Source: Methylobacterium sp. PvR107
GTDB taxonomy: Bacteria > Pseudomonadota > Alphaproteobacteria > Rhizobiales > Beijerinckiaceae
Assembly: GCF_017833295.1 (NCBI RefSeq)
Contig: NZ_JAFIBW010000001.1
Location: 2,108,001-2,172,000, forward strand
Reading direction: 5' to 3'
DNA length: 64,000 nt
Both the position numbers and the translations under genes were made by a program. Of the stretch, positions 20,153-30,000 are shown one piece after another. Each line of letters opens with the position of its first letter. Within the stretch, counting starts at the first letter, position 1. Below the pieces are notes generated by a model. That model saw only the letters and a program-made list of their open reading frames with translations. It was not told where the DNA came from and did no database searches.

Positions 20153-20195
20153 TTTGCACGGTTCCGAAATCCAATCGGCCGCTAGGCCAAACCGC

Positions 20196-20283
20196 CGTTA
20201 TTGCGCGCGAAGCGAAGCAATCCAGCGGCGCGACGTCAGGTGTCACGACGCCGTGGGTCGCATCGCCGCGCTCGCGATGACGG
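20196..20283. repeat. Dispersed imperfect palindrome, copy C
   Basis: It contains GCGCGAAGCGAAGCAATCCAG on the left (as in copies E and F) and CATCGCCGCGCTCGCGATGA on the right. It is located between the convergent rpsU and receiver genes. Confidence 0.7.
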
Positions 20284-20303
20284 CTCGCAATGGCCGTCCT
20301 AGC

Positions 20304-20696
20304 TCACGCCGCCTTCGCGGCTATCGTGGCCCGCTCGGCCTGGACCAGCACGTCGAGCGCCCGCCACGGCTTCTGAATGTAGACCGCCTGATCGGGCAGG
20401 CGCGCATCCCGGCTCGCGCCGGAGGTGACGACCACGCGCACGTCCGGCCAGCGGCGGCCCACCGCCTGGGCGAGAGAGATGCCGTCCATGGCCCCCGGCA
20501 GGCGCACATCGGCGAAGAGCAGCGCCACCGTGACGTCGGAGCGTTCGAGCACCGAGAGGGCCGCCTCCGCGCTCTCACAGGCGATCACGCCCAGATCGGT
20601 CTCTTCCAGCACCGCGGTGGCGAGATCGCGCACCGCCGCATCGTCTTCAACGACGAGCGCGACCGGGCTGGAACTATCGGGCGTTGCGCGATCCAT
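20304..20696 (-). CDS. Single-domain response regulator
   Basis: A 130-residue receiver without output domain. The acidic pair is ED-D near residues 17-19, the phosphoacceptor is D63 in ALLFADVRLPGAMDG, the T/S position is in VVVTSGA, and the lysine is in YIQKPW. The start at 20696 follows a GGAGAT ribosome-binding site. The QKPW ending and length resemble the small receivers of alphaproteobacteria that pair with HWE-type kinases. No kinase is adjacent, so it is an orphan regulator. Confidence 0.85.
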   Translation of the reverse strand: MDRATPDSSSPVALVVEDDAAVRDLATAVLEETDLGVIACESAEAALSVLERSDVTVALLFADVRLPGAMDGISLAQAVGRRWPDVRVVVTSGASRDARLPDQAVYIQKPWRALDVLVQAERATIAAKAA

Positions 20697-21018
20697 GAAA
20701 ATCTCCTGATGACGGTGCGTTGCCCCGCGCCGGGTCACGGTCCGATGAGCGGACTTCTGATTCCCCGATTCGGCCATGCTGGCCTGTCAGGAGCCGGCTC
20801 ACAAGAGTCGGTTCGAATCAGCAGGCGTATGCCTGTGTTGCAGTCAAGCCGCGTCACATTCGTGCGAAACGCCCGAAATTGGCGCAGTGGAGGGTCGGTT
20901 AAGAAACTGTTCACCGAAGCGGACCGACTGTTAACCTGCTGCGACAACGCGGACCCACCCCGGCGGGGCGTTCCCATCGGATCCAACGCGAACCAGAGCT
21001 GAAGGATCAACGTCCGAC
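20697..21018. other. Intergenic region between divergent genes
   Basis: A 322-base space with no convincing gene. It should hold the promoters of the receiver gene (minus) and the amidotransferase gene (plus). An inverted repeat GGTTAA (20897-20902) / TTAACC (20931-20936) lies about 83-122 bases before the amidotransferase start; nothing else stands out. Confidence 0.4.
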
Positions 21019-21804
21019 ATGTGCCGTTTCCTCGCCTACAGCGGTGAGCCGGTCTTCCTCTCCGACCTCGTCTGCGCACCGACCCACTCGCTGGTGCATC
21101 AGTCGCTACACGCCGATGAGGGTAAAACCGAAACCAACGGGGATGGGTTCGGCATCGGCTGGTACGCGGAGCGGCCGGAACCGGGGGTCTATCGGGACAT
21201 CTCCCCCGCATGGTCGGACGAGAACCTCGTGAACCTGTGCGGGCAGGTTCGGGCGCGGACATTCTTCGCGCATGTCCGCGCCTCGACCGGCACCGCCACC
21301 GCCCGGGCCAACTGCCACCCATTCGTCTTCGGCCGGCAGATGTTCATGCACAACGGGCAGATCGGCGGCTATCATCGGATCAAGCGCCGGCTCGAGGCCA
21401 TGATCCCGGACGCGTTCTACGATCATCGGCGCGGCAGCACCGATTCCGAGGCGCTGTTCCTGCTGGCCTTGGCCAATGGTCTCGAGGAGGATCCTATCGG
21501 GGCCATGGCGCGCACCCTGCGGTCCGTTCGTGAGCTGATGGAGGCCGCCAATGTCTGCGAACCGCTGCGCTTCACCGCGCTGCTGACCGACGGCGAGACC
21601 CTGACCGCCTATCGCTGGGCCTGCGACGGTCGTCCGCCGAGCCTGTATTACCGCGATGGGCCCGGCGGCATCGTCGTGGTCTCGGAGCCGATCGACGGGT
21701 GCCGCGACGGCTGGCAGGTCGTCCCCAAAGGCGGCACCCTCCGCGCCCGCCGCGGCGGGCCGACGGTGGTGGAAATTCCCGAGCGCGCCCGCGCCGCCGC
21801 CTGA
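21019..21804 (+). CDS. Class II glutamine amidotransferase
   Basis: A 261-residue Ntn-type amidotransferase of the YafJ/EgtC-like group. The nucleophile is C2 in MCRFLAYSGEP. Other conserved elements are NGDGFGIGWYAE, FAHVRASTGTATARANCHPF and MFMHNGQIGGY. No synthase domain is attached, so the ammonia acceptor is unknown. The closest characterised relative, EgtC of ergothioneine synthesis, acts with EgtABDE, none of which is seen here. It is followed, 101 bases later, by an aldehyde dehydrogenase gene in the same direction. Confidence 0.85.
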   Translation: MCRFLAYSGEPVFLSDLVCAPTHSLVHQSLHADEGKTETNGDGFGIGWYAERPEPGVYRDISPAWSDENLVNLCGQVRARTFFAHVRASTGTATARANCHPFVFGRQMFMHNGQIGGYHRIKRRLEAMIPDAFYDHRRGSTDSEALFLLALANGLEEDPIGAMARTLRSVRELMEAANVCEPLRFTALLTDGETLTAYRWACDGRPPSLYYRDGPGGIVVVSEPIDGCRDGWQVVPKGGTLRARRGGPTVVEIPERARAAA

Positions 21805-21905
21805 ATACAATCCGGCCCAGCCATGCCGCAGAAGGCATTGCCCATGGGCGTGCCATGGCCACATTTCGCCGACGGCCGAGCATGCGGCCGGGCGGGAACT
21901 GATCG

Positions 21906-23339
21906 ATGTATCCGGATACCGAGCTTCACATCGCGGGACGCTGGCGGGCGGGCGCAGACCGGGCGACCCTGGGGGTCCTGAACCCGGCGACCGGCGAGAC
22001 GATCGGCAGCTGCGCCGTTGCCACCACGGGCGATCTCGACGAGGCTCTCGCGGCGGCCTCACGCGCCTTCCCGCTCTGGCGGAAGGTGGCGCCCTTCGAG
22101 CGCGCCAAGGTGATGCGCAAGGCCGCCGACCTCCTGCGCGCCCGGGTCGACGAGATAGCCCGCGTCATGACCCTGGAGCAGGGCAAACCGCTGGCCGAGT
22201 CGCGGGTCGAGACCCTGGCGGCGGCCGACATCATCGACTGGTTCGCCGAGGAAGGTAAGCGCGCCTACGGCCGCGTCATCCCGGGCCGCGCCGACGGCGT
22301 GCTGCAGGCGGTTGTTCGCGAGGCTGTCGGCCCGGTGGCCTGTTTCACGCCCTGGAACTTCCCGATCAACCAAGCAGTCCGGAAGATTTCGGCGGCGCTC
22401 TGCACCGGCTGCACGGTGATCCTGAAGGGTCCCGAGGACACCCCGGCGAGCTGCGCCGCGCTGGTCCGCGCCTTCCTGGATGCCGGCATCCCGGGCGACG
22501 CGCTCTCGCTGGTCTATGGCGACCCGGAGACGATCTCCGCCTACCTGATCCCGCACCCGGTGATCCGGAAAATCTCGTTCACCGGTTCCACGGTGATCGG
22601 CAAGAAACTCGCGGCGCTCGCGGGCGAACACATGAAGCGCGCCACGATGGAGCTCGGCGGCCACGCACCGGCCATCGTGTTCGGCGACGCCGACGTGGAG
22701 AAGGCCATCGCCGTCCTCGCGCCCTCCAAGTTCCGCAATGCCGGCCAGGTCTGCGTCTCGCCGACCCGTTTCCTCGTGCACGATTCCGTGTTCGACCGCT
22801 TCGTCGAAGGGTTCACCGACTTCGCCAAGACCCTGAAGGTCGGCGACGGCCTCGATCCCGATACCAAGATGGGCCCGCTGGTCCACGGGCGGCGCCTCGA
22901 CGCCGTCACGGCGCTGGCAGCGGACGCCGAGTCGAGCGGCGCGACGCTGCGCGCTGGCGGTAAGCGGATCGGCAACCAGGGCAATTTCTTCGAGCCGACG
23001 GTCTTCACCGAGGTGCCGCTGACCGCCCGGATCATGAACGAGGAGCCCTTCGGCCCTCTGGCGATGATCAACCGGTTCTCCGACGACGACGAGGCGCTCA
23101 CCGAGGCCAACCGCCTGCCCTACGGGCTCGCAGCCTACGCCTACACCCGCTCGGCGGAGCGGGCGGCCCGGGTGTCGAACATGGTCGAGAGCGGGATGAT
23201 CTCGATCAACCACCACGGTCTTGCCCTTCCGGAGACGCCGTTCGGTGGCGTCAAGGACTCGGGCTACGGCAGCGAGGGCGGCCCTGAGGCACTGGATGCG
23301 TATCTGGTGACGAAGTTCGTCACGCAGGCCAATTTCTGA
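21906..23339 (+). CDS. NAD(P)-dependent aldehyde dehydrogenase, succinate-semialdehyde type
   Basis: A 477-residue aldehyde dehydrogenase. Visible landmarks are the oxyanion-side PWNFP at 149-153, FTGST at 225-229, catalytic E249 in MELGGHAP and nucleophile C283 in NAGQVCVSP. Length and overall sequence resemble GabD-type succinate-semialdehyde dehydrogenases, but related glutarate-semialdehyde or lactaldehyde enzymes look alike. No gamma-aminobutyrate transaminase is nearby. A convergent hairpin separates it from slyX. Confidence 0.85.
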   Translation: MYPDTELHIAGRWRAGADRATLGVLNPATGETIGSCAVATTGDLDEALAAASRAFPLWRKVAPFERAKVMRKAADLLRARVDEIARVMTLEQGKPLAESRVETLAAADIIDWFAEEGKRAYGRVIPGRADGVLQAVVREAVGPVACFTPWNFPINQAVRKISAALCTGCTVILKGPEDTPASCAALVRAFLDAGIPGDALSLVYGDPETISAYLIPHPVIRKISFTGSTVIGKKLAALAGEHMKRATMELGGHAPAIVFGDADVEKAIAVLAPSKFRNAGQVCVSPTRFLVHDSVFDRFVEGFTDFAKTLKVGDGLDPDTKMGPLVHGRRLDAVTALAADAESSGATLRAGGKRIGNQGNFFEPTVFTEVPLTARIMNEEPFGPLAMINRFSDDDEALTEANRLPYGLAAYAYTRSAERAARVSNMVESGMISINHHGLALPETPFGGVKDSGYGSEGGPEALDAYLVTKFVTQANF

Positions 23340-23345
23340 TCGCGC

Positions 23346-23374
23346 GGCCGGCGGGTCTCACGGGACCGCCGGCC
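23346..23374. terminator. Bidirectional hairpin between aldehyde dehydrogenase and slyX
   Basis: GGCCGGCGG (23346-23354) pairs with CCGCCGGCC (23366-23374), extended by GTC/GAC inside with one bulged G. It starts 7 bases after one stop codon and ends 8 bases before the other, so it can end transcription from both sides. No T-run is seen. Confidence 0.65.
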
Positions 23375-23381
23375 GGACGCA

Positions 23382-23588
23382 TCAATAGTGAGGCGGCGGC
23401 GGCTCGGGTCCGCGCGGGCTGGCTCTTGCCGCCGCCTCCTCCACCTGCTCCCGCAGGGCCTCGATCTTCCGGGTGAGGCGGTCGATGATCTGCCACTGCG
23501 CGGTCACCGTCCGGTTCAGATCGTCGATCGTCGCCTCCTGCTCGGTGAGACGCATTTCCAGGCGGTCGATCCGGCTCGGGGCGTTCAT
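23382..23588 (-). CDS. slyX: SlyX family protein
   Basis: A 68-residue coiled-coil protein. The heptad pattern runs from about residue 5 to 52 (RIDRLEMRLTEQEATIDDL, then IIDRLTRKIEALREQ), and the conserved C-terminal PPPHY ending is present. SlyX proteins are small, widespread and of unknown function. Length matches the family. It is transcribed toward the aldehyde dehydrogenase gene. Confidence 0.88.
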   Translation of the reverse strand: MNAPSRIDRLEMRLTEQEATIDDLNRTVTAQWQIIDRLTRKIEALREQVEEAAARASPRGPEPPPPHY

Positions 23589-23962
23589 GTCCGATCTCCA
23601 AGCGGGCCTGGTGGAAAGCCGATCACGGCCGCAAACCGACCGCGCGACTCCGTCCGCCCGCCTCTCCTAACCGAAGCGGCACCCGGGCAGCGATACCGAG
23701 CGTCGCGGGACCGGACGGCAATACACCACTGTTGGGCGAGCGAGCCAGGATGCAGGTCATGCAGCGCACTCGTGCACATGCCACTTCAGGTTGTTGTTCG
23801 GGAGAACTAGGGCCGCGAAATCAGTCCCTGAACCGCACATGCCTCGTCCACGCCCAAACAGAACATCCGTTTTAGCTTCGCCTGTTCTGTGAATTGTGAC
23901 TTTTTAAACGTTCCTCTTTTAAAGGTTGTCAATCGAAGCGACAGAGCGGCCCGGGGCGACTG
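23589..23962. other. Intergenic region upstream of the chemoreceptor gene
   Basis: A 374-base gap without a credible gene. Its last 110 bases are AT-rich compared with the surroundings and probably hold the chemoreceptor promoter. An inverted repeat ACAGAAC (23858-23864) / GTTCTGT (23884-23890) with a 19-base spacer lies about 75 bases before the start codon and could be an operator. Confidence 0.4.
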
Positions 23963-25438
23963 ATGGCGATGTTTGGTATGCGCGCTGACGCGCTGGTGTC
24001 GGCCATCGACCGCACCATGAGCCGGGTCGAGTTCGATCTGGACGGCACGATCACGGATGCGAATCCCGCTTTCCTCCAGCTCGTCGGCTACACGCTGGAA
24101 GAGGTGCGTGGGCGTCACCACAGCCTCTTCGTCGCGGAGGCCGAGCGCGCCAAGCCCGACTATGCGACGTTCTGGGCGCGACTGGGCGCAGGACATCACG
24201 AGGCTCGGGAATTCGCCCGGGTGACCAAGTCCGGGCAAGTCATCTGGATCCGAGGCTCGTACAACCCGATCCTCGACCGCCGTGGCAAGGTCGCCAAAGT
24301 CGTGAAGCTCGCCACCGATGTCACCGAGGAGCGGGCGCGCAACGCGCTGTTCGCCGGACAGATCGCGGCGCTCGACCGGTCGCAGGCCGTGATCTGCTTC
24401 ACGCTGGACGGCACCATCACGGATGCGAATGCGAATTTTCTGTCGACCTTGGGCTACACCCTTGAGGAGGTCCGCGGGCGCCATCACAGGATGTTCATGC
24501 CGCCGACCGAGGCGACCGGCACGGCGTACACGACGTTCTGGGCGAACCTCGCCGCCGGTCGTCATCAATCCGGCGAGTTTTGCCGGTTGGGCAAGGACGG
24601 CCGCGCCGTCTGGATCTTCGGCGCCTACAATCCGATCCTGGATGCGGCGGGCGTGCCCTGCGCCGTCGTCAAGTTCGCCACCGACATCACCCGGCAGGTC
24701 GAGGACCGGGAGCGCCGGGCCGCGGGTCAGCGCGCCATCGATGCGGACATCGCGGCGATCCGCGATTCGATGAGCCGCGTGGTCCATCAGGCCGACGAGA
24801 CCTCGGCGGCCTCGAACCAGACCGCCCACAACGTCCAAGCCGTCGCCGCAGGCTCGGAGGAGTTCGCCGCCTCGATCGAGGAGCTGAGCCGTCACGCCCT
24901 GCTGGCGAAATCCTCGGTCGACAAGGTGGTCACACGCGCCGAGGAAGCCGGTGCGATCGTCGTCGGCCTGACCGGCGCCGCCGACCGGATCGGCGCCGCC
25001 GTGAACCTGATCCGCTCGATTGCCGACCAGACGAACCTGCTCGCGCTCAACGCGACGATCGAGGCTGCCCGGGCGGGCGCAGCGGGCAAGGGCTTTGCCG
25101 TCGTGGCTTCCGAGGTGAAGGCCCTCGCCGATCAGACGGCCCGCGCGACCGGGGAGATCGGCACCCAGATCACGGCCGTGCAGACGGAAACCGCCCGCGC
25201 GGTGGCTGCGATCGACGGGATCGGCACGACCATCGAGCAACTCAGCGAGATCTCGCTCAGCGTATCCTCCGCCGTCACCGAGCAGGCGGCGGTGACGCGC
25301 GATCTTACCGAGAACATGCAATCGGCTGCGCAGAGCGTCGAGATGGCACGCGCCGCCATGGCCGAGATCGCGGCATCCGCAGCGTCCGTGGATGCCTCGG
25401 TTCGCAAGGTCTCGGAGGCCGCGCGCGCCCTCGCCTAA
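23963..25438 (+). CDS. Soluble methyl-accepting chemotaxis protein with two PAS domains
   Basis: A 491-residue chemoreceptor without membrane segments, so it is cytoplasmic. Two PAS domains (about 15-125 and 137-247) are followed by a signalling coiled coil. The kinase-control tip is [20 protein letters not shown] at about 352-371. Both PAS domains start with LDGTITDAN and share [11 protein letters not shown], showing an internal duplication. PAS domains of this type often bind haem or flavin, suggesting redox or oxygen sensing (Aer-like), but no cofactor residue can be assigned. No other che genes are in the window. Confidence 0.9.
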   Translation: MAMFGMRADALVSAIDRTMSRVEFDLDGTITDANPAFLQLVGYTLEEVRGRHHSLFVAEAERAKPDYATFWARLGAGHHEAREFARVTKSGQVIWIRGSYNPILDRRGKVAKVVKLATDVTEERARNALFAGQIAALDRSQAVICFTLDGTITDANANFLSTLGYTLEEVRGRHHRMFMPPTEATGTAYTTFWANLAAGRHQSGEFCRLGKDGRAVWIFGAYNPILDAAGVPCAVVKFATDITRQVEDRERRAAGQRAIDADIAAIRDSMSRVVHQADETSAASNQTAHNVQAVAAGSEEFAASIEELSRHALLAKSSVDKVVTRAEEAGAIVVGLTGAADRIGAAVNLIRSIADQTNLLALNATIEAARAGAAGKGFAVVASEVKALADQTARATGEIGTQITAVQTETARAVAAIDGIGTTIEQLSEISLSVSSAVTEQAAVTRDLTENMQSAAQSVEMARAAMAEIAASAASVDASVRKVSEAARALA

Positions 25439-25471
25439 GCCCGCGCCCGTCCGGCCGCACCACGCTTGACC

Positions 25472-26716
25472 CTAGGCGGCCCGCGCGGACGCCATATCGG
25501 CCACGGCGACCCGGTCGCGGCCGCCGTGCTTGGCGGCGTAGAGCGCCGCATCGGCCCGCAGCATCAGCGTCTCGAACCCGACGCCGTCGCGTGCCTGCGC
25601 GATCCCGATGCTGACGCTGACACGCAGGTCGGGCAGCTCGGGCACGAAGAGCTGCGCGAAGGTGTGGCGCAGCCCCTCAGCCCGGGCCAGCGCTTCGGCG
25701 GGGGAGACCTCCGGCAGGAAGCAGGCGAACTCCTCGCCGCCCAGGCGCCCCAGCAGCGCCCCCCGCGGCAGCAGAGAGCCGGCCATGGCGCAGAACCCCA
25801 CTAGCACCGCGTCACCGACCGCGTGTCCGTGGACGTCGTTGACGGCCTTGAACCGGTCGAGATCGAACAGCAGGAGCGCCCCGTCCGGCTGGCGGGCCAT
25901 CGCGGCCTCGGCGGCCTCCACGAAGGCCCGGCGGTTGCGCACCCCCGTGAGCGCGTCCGTGGACGCCGCGATGCGCTGCTTCCGCTCGGCCCGCTCCTTG
26001 ACCAACGCCATGAAGGTGAAGGCGGAGGCGATCGAGAAGAGCAGGGTCACGAAGCACAGGATCGCCACCCAAGGCGATGCGAGCGGGTTCAGACCGGGCT
26101 GCGGCGGCGCCAGCAGGGTCGAGGGAATCCGCACGAGATAGAACATCGCGTGCAGTCCGAGGACGGCGGCCGCCGTGATCCGGGACGCCAAGCGCTCGTC
26201 ACGGCCGCGCCAGATCTCGGCCGTCGCCGCACCGCAGTAGAACGTCGCCGCCGCGGAGGCGTACAGGATCCGCAGCACGATCGAATCGTAGAAGGCAGAG
26301 ACGAAGCAGAGCCCGCACCAGACGAGCGCACCGGCCATGGCCCAGCCGACGCGCGGGCTCAAGCCCTCGAACGAGCGGACGCCGCTCCAGATCAAGCCGT
26401 AGGCAGCGAGGACAATCGCGTTCGCCACCCCGATCGAGACGAGATCGGGGATTTGCCCGCGCAGAGCCAATCCGGCCGAGCCGACCGCGCCAACGAGGTG
26501 CGCGGCACCCCAGAAGGCGAGCGACCGCGACTCGGGCGCCTGCCGCCACGACGCCAGGAACAACGTGCCGACCAGCAGGGTCGTCGCGGAACTGACGATC
26601 AGCAGGGTGGCAGGATCAAGCTGCACGGCCGTCCATCGATCTCCAACCAGACGCACGGCGGCGCTTGCCCCCGACCACGCGCCATCGGGCGCGCTGGAAG
26701 ACGAATCGCCAGACAT
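25472..26716 (-). CDS. Membrane diguanylate cyclase (GGDEF)
   Basis: A 414-residue protein that should make cyclic di-GMP. The N-terminal 225 residues contain about six hydrophobic segments; the C-terminal domain has the active-site GGEEF in LGRLGGEEFACFLP, with LLFDLDRFKAVNDVHGHAVG for metal and substrate binding. The RxxD inhibitory site expected shortly before GGEEF reads RGAL, so product inhibition may be lost. The codon before the chosen ATG is TTG and could also start. It converges on the chemoreceptor gene. Confidence 0.9.
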   Translation of the reverse strand: MSGDSSSSAPDGAWSGASAAVRLVGDRWTAVQLDPATLLIVSSATTLLVGTLFLASWRQAPESRSLAFWGAAHLVGAVGSAGLALRGQIPDLVSIGVANAIVLAAYGLIWSGVRSFEGLSPRVGWAMAGALVWCGLCFVSAFYDSIVLRILYASAAATFYCGAATAEIWRGRDERLASRITAAAVLGLHAMFYLVRIPSTLLAPPQPGLNPLASPWVAILCFVTLLFSIASAFTFMALVKERAERKQRIAASTDALTGVRNRRAFVEAAEAAMARQPDGALLLFDLDRFKAVNDVHGHAVGDAVLVGFCAMAGSLLPRGALLGRLGGEEFACFLPEVSPAEALARAEGLRHTFAQLFVPELPDLRVSVSIGIAQARDGVGFETLMLRADAALYAAKHGGRDRVAVADMASARAA

Positions 26717-27064
26717 CAATATAAGTACAGCACCTTCATTTATATGACAATATACCTACCGACATCACGGATAGTGATTGGCCAGCAAGACGCAGCATGG
26801 CCAGCAGATAACCTTGCGCTTTCAGGCGAAGTCAGGGCGTGATGATGAGAGAGTCCCGTGCGGGCGGCCGTTCCAAGTCCGCCCGATGGGATGACTGACC
26901 ATGCCATCTACGGTTGACGACGTCGGCATTGCCGCCTTCGCAGGCGGAGCGAAGCAAGCCAGTGGGGGCCACCATCATCACGATCGCGCTGCCCCAGATC
27001 ACTTCGCTGTACGCGTGATGACGGGGCGGGATACGTCAACGGAACCATTCAACCGGAAATCGAA
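26717..27064. other. Intergenic region with AT-rich promoter zone and a repeat
   Basis: A 348-base space. The first 75 bases are unusually AT-rich (TTTATATGACAATATACC within it) and probably contain the promoter of the cyclase gene, read on the minus strand. The second half holds repeat copy D. No gene is evident. Confidence 0.5.
26928..27022. repeat. Dispersed imperfect palindrome, copy D
   Basis: A diverged member of the family: GGCGGAGCGAAGCAAGCCAG on the left, CCCCAGATCACTTCGCTG then CGTGATGACGG on the right. It is the only copy not between convergent genes; both neighbours run on the minus strand. Confidence 0.6.
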
Positions 27065-30000
27065 TCAGGCGGCGTGGATCACCGGAACCGCCGGTGCCCC
27101 CTCCCATTCGGTGTTGGCCGGGATCGACTCGCCCTTCATCACGATGGTGAGGGGGCGCAGGCGCGCGAAGTCACCGACCTTCGTGTCGTAGAGCACCGTC
27201 GAGAAGGCGCCCACGGAGACGCCGCGTCCGACCACGACGCGGCCGATCTTCATGATCCGATCCTCGTAGAGATGGGTCTGAAGCGCCGAGACGCGGTTGA
27301 TCGTGGCGTAGTCGCCGATCGTGACGCAATCGAATTCCGTGATGTCGGTGGTGAGCATGCACACGCCCTTGCCGACCTTCACGCCGAACAGGCGCAGCAC
27401 CCAGGGCAGGAACGGCGTCCCCTGGAGATGCTCCAGCAGCACCTTGCCGGCGAGGCCCCAGTAGGCGACCGCGATGGCTTCGGTGCGCATCGCCCACCAG
27501 GACCACATCGGCTGCATGCCGGGCTTGTAGACGCCCATCAGCAGCCACTTCATGACGATGACGGCCGACGACTGGATCAGTGCGATGGCGACGCTCGCCG
27601 CGACGAAGCTGACGGCCAGCCCCGTCCAGTCCTTCTCCAGGATGGCGGGATAGAAGTACCAGTCGATCACGGTGATCGCGAGGGTGATGTAGAGCATCGG
27701 CGAGAACGAGGTCGCGAACGCCTCGAAGATGCCGCGCCGCACCTTCGGCCAGATCCCCGGCTCGTAGGTCTGCGCGGTCGAGCCGAGATCGACCTTCTGT
27801 CGAGCCGGAAGCCGGATCGGCGGCGAGCCGAACCAGGTTTCCCCCGGGCTCATGGCTCCGTTCTCGGGCGGCTTCGACTTGATGCCGATCAGCACGTCGT
27901 CCGGGATCACCGCGCCCGGCGGAACGACGGCATCGTTGCCGACGAACACGCGCGCTCCGGTGCGGGTCGGCTCCAGGTGCATCCAGCCGCGCCGGACCTC
28001 CTCCTCGCCGTACACCACCTCGTCGGCGATGAAGTTCTTCGCGCCGATTTCCGCGAGGTCGTAGCGCCCGGAGAGGTTGGTCGAGATCTCCGCGCCGTGG
28101 CCCATATTGGCGCCCATCAACCGGTACCAGGCCCGCATGTAGACCGTGGCGAACAGCGACGAGAGCGTCTCCAGCGTCACCTCGACGGCGAGGGCCAGCG
28201 ACCATTTCCGCAGATAGAACAGGGAGTGGACCGAGTAGGTGCCGGAGCGCGTCCGCGGCAGCACGATCCAGCGGATGCCGGCGATCAGCAGCACGGTGCC
28301 GGCGGTCATCAGCATGGCGGTGGGCCACGTGAGGATCGGCAGGTACCAATGGTAGTCGATATCGGTGATGTCGGAGAGCGAGTCCGAGATCTGGTCGAAG
28401 ATGAAGAAGGCCGGGAAGATCGGCAGCAGGCCCACGGCCGGGATCGCACCGAGCAGCACGACGTAGGCGGCCATGAAGCCGGCCCGACGCCTCCATGAGG
28501 CCTCGGAAGGCGCGGGCAGTTCGGCCGGATCGGCCATGCCGACCTTGCGGCCGGGCGACCCGTCCCAGCGCTCGGCGACGCCGACCCGCGTTCCGGCGGG
28601 GATGGTGGTGAGGTCCCCGATCTCGGCCTTCGGCCCGACCACCGTGTCGTGGCTGAGCACGCAGGAGGTCCCGACCGCCGCGTCGGCGCCGATCTCGACC
28701 CGGCCGATCACCAGCTCGTTGGCGACGATCTCGGCGTTGGCGATGACCAGCCGGCCGCCGAGCGAGGCTCCGTCGCCGATCGTCAGGAGGTCGGGCGCGC
28801 CGACCTCGATATCGGAGATCAGGGTGTCGCGGCCGATCTTGGCGCCCATCAGCCGAAGATAGATCGCGATGGCCGGAGAACCCTGCAGCCACTTCACGTG
28901 GACGAGCGGCGCGAGCCGCTGCGAGAGCCACCAGCGGTAATAATAGGCGCCCCAGAGCGGATACCGGCCGGGCTTGGTCTTTCCGAGGATCAGCCACTTG
29001 CCGGCGACCGCCGCCACGGCCGTGACGCCGTTGATCGCCACGTAGACGAGGAGCAGCACCCCGAGTTCGGCGAAGAAGCTGAGGCCGCCGCCGGTGAGCA
29101 GCAGATAGGTGACGAACATGCCGAGCCACTGCGCGGTCGCAAGCGCGATCACGAAGGGCAGGGCCACGAGTTGCGCGAGGCCGCACAGGGCCCGGCGCAG
29201 CAGCGGCGGCGGCTCGAAGCTCAGGTCGCGGATCGCTGCGGCCGCGCCCATCCCACCGGTCCGGGCGATCAGCGCATCGGCCATCGCCCGCATCGTGCGC
29301 AGGGCGTAGAGGTCCGGCAGGGTGATGCCAGCGAGGGCCGGCGTCTCGCGCACCGCCGAGACGAAGCGGGCGGCGAGCAAGGAGTGGCCGCCGAGGTCGG
29401 CGAAGAAGTCGCCTTCCAGCGGAATCGGCTGGTTGCCGAAGATCTGCTTGGCGGCGGCGACGAGGGCGGCCTCCGTCTCGTTCGCCGGGGGCTCCTGCTC
29501 GCCATCGGCCGAGACCACGGTGAGCGGAGCGACCTTCAATGCCTTGCGGTCGACCTTGCCGGAGGTCAGGCGCGGCAGCGTCTCGGTCACCTCGAAATGG
29601 CCGGGCACCATGTAAGGCGGCATCTGCCCGGCGAGAGTCCGGCGGAGGGCCGCGGTGTCGATGGCGCAGCCGCGCTCCGGGATCAGGAAGGCGACGAGAC
29701 GATCGACGCCGTCATCCTGCCGCAGCACGACGGCGGCCTGATTGATCTCGGGCACGCTGCGGATCCGCGCCTCGATCTCACCGAGTTCGACGCGGAAGCC
29801 ACGGATCTTGACCTGATCGTCGATGCGGCCGTGAAATACGATCCGGCCGGCGGCGTCGAGGGAGACCGCGTCGCCCGAGCGGTACAGCACCGGGTCGGTC
29901 CCGTTCGACGCGAAGGGGTTGGCGATGAACTTTTCCGCCGTCAGCTCGGGCCGCGCGAGGTAGCCGCAGGCGACACCGGGGCCGCCGATCAGCAGTTCGC

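Noticed and set aside
23860..23880. Alphaproteobacterial SOS box (GTTC-N7-GTTC) upstream of the chemoreceptor
   Set aside because: The GAAC is not followed by a second GAAC after seven bases; only an inverted repeat remains.
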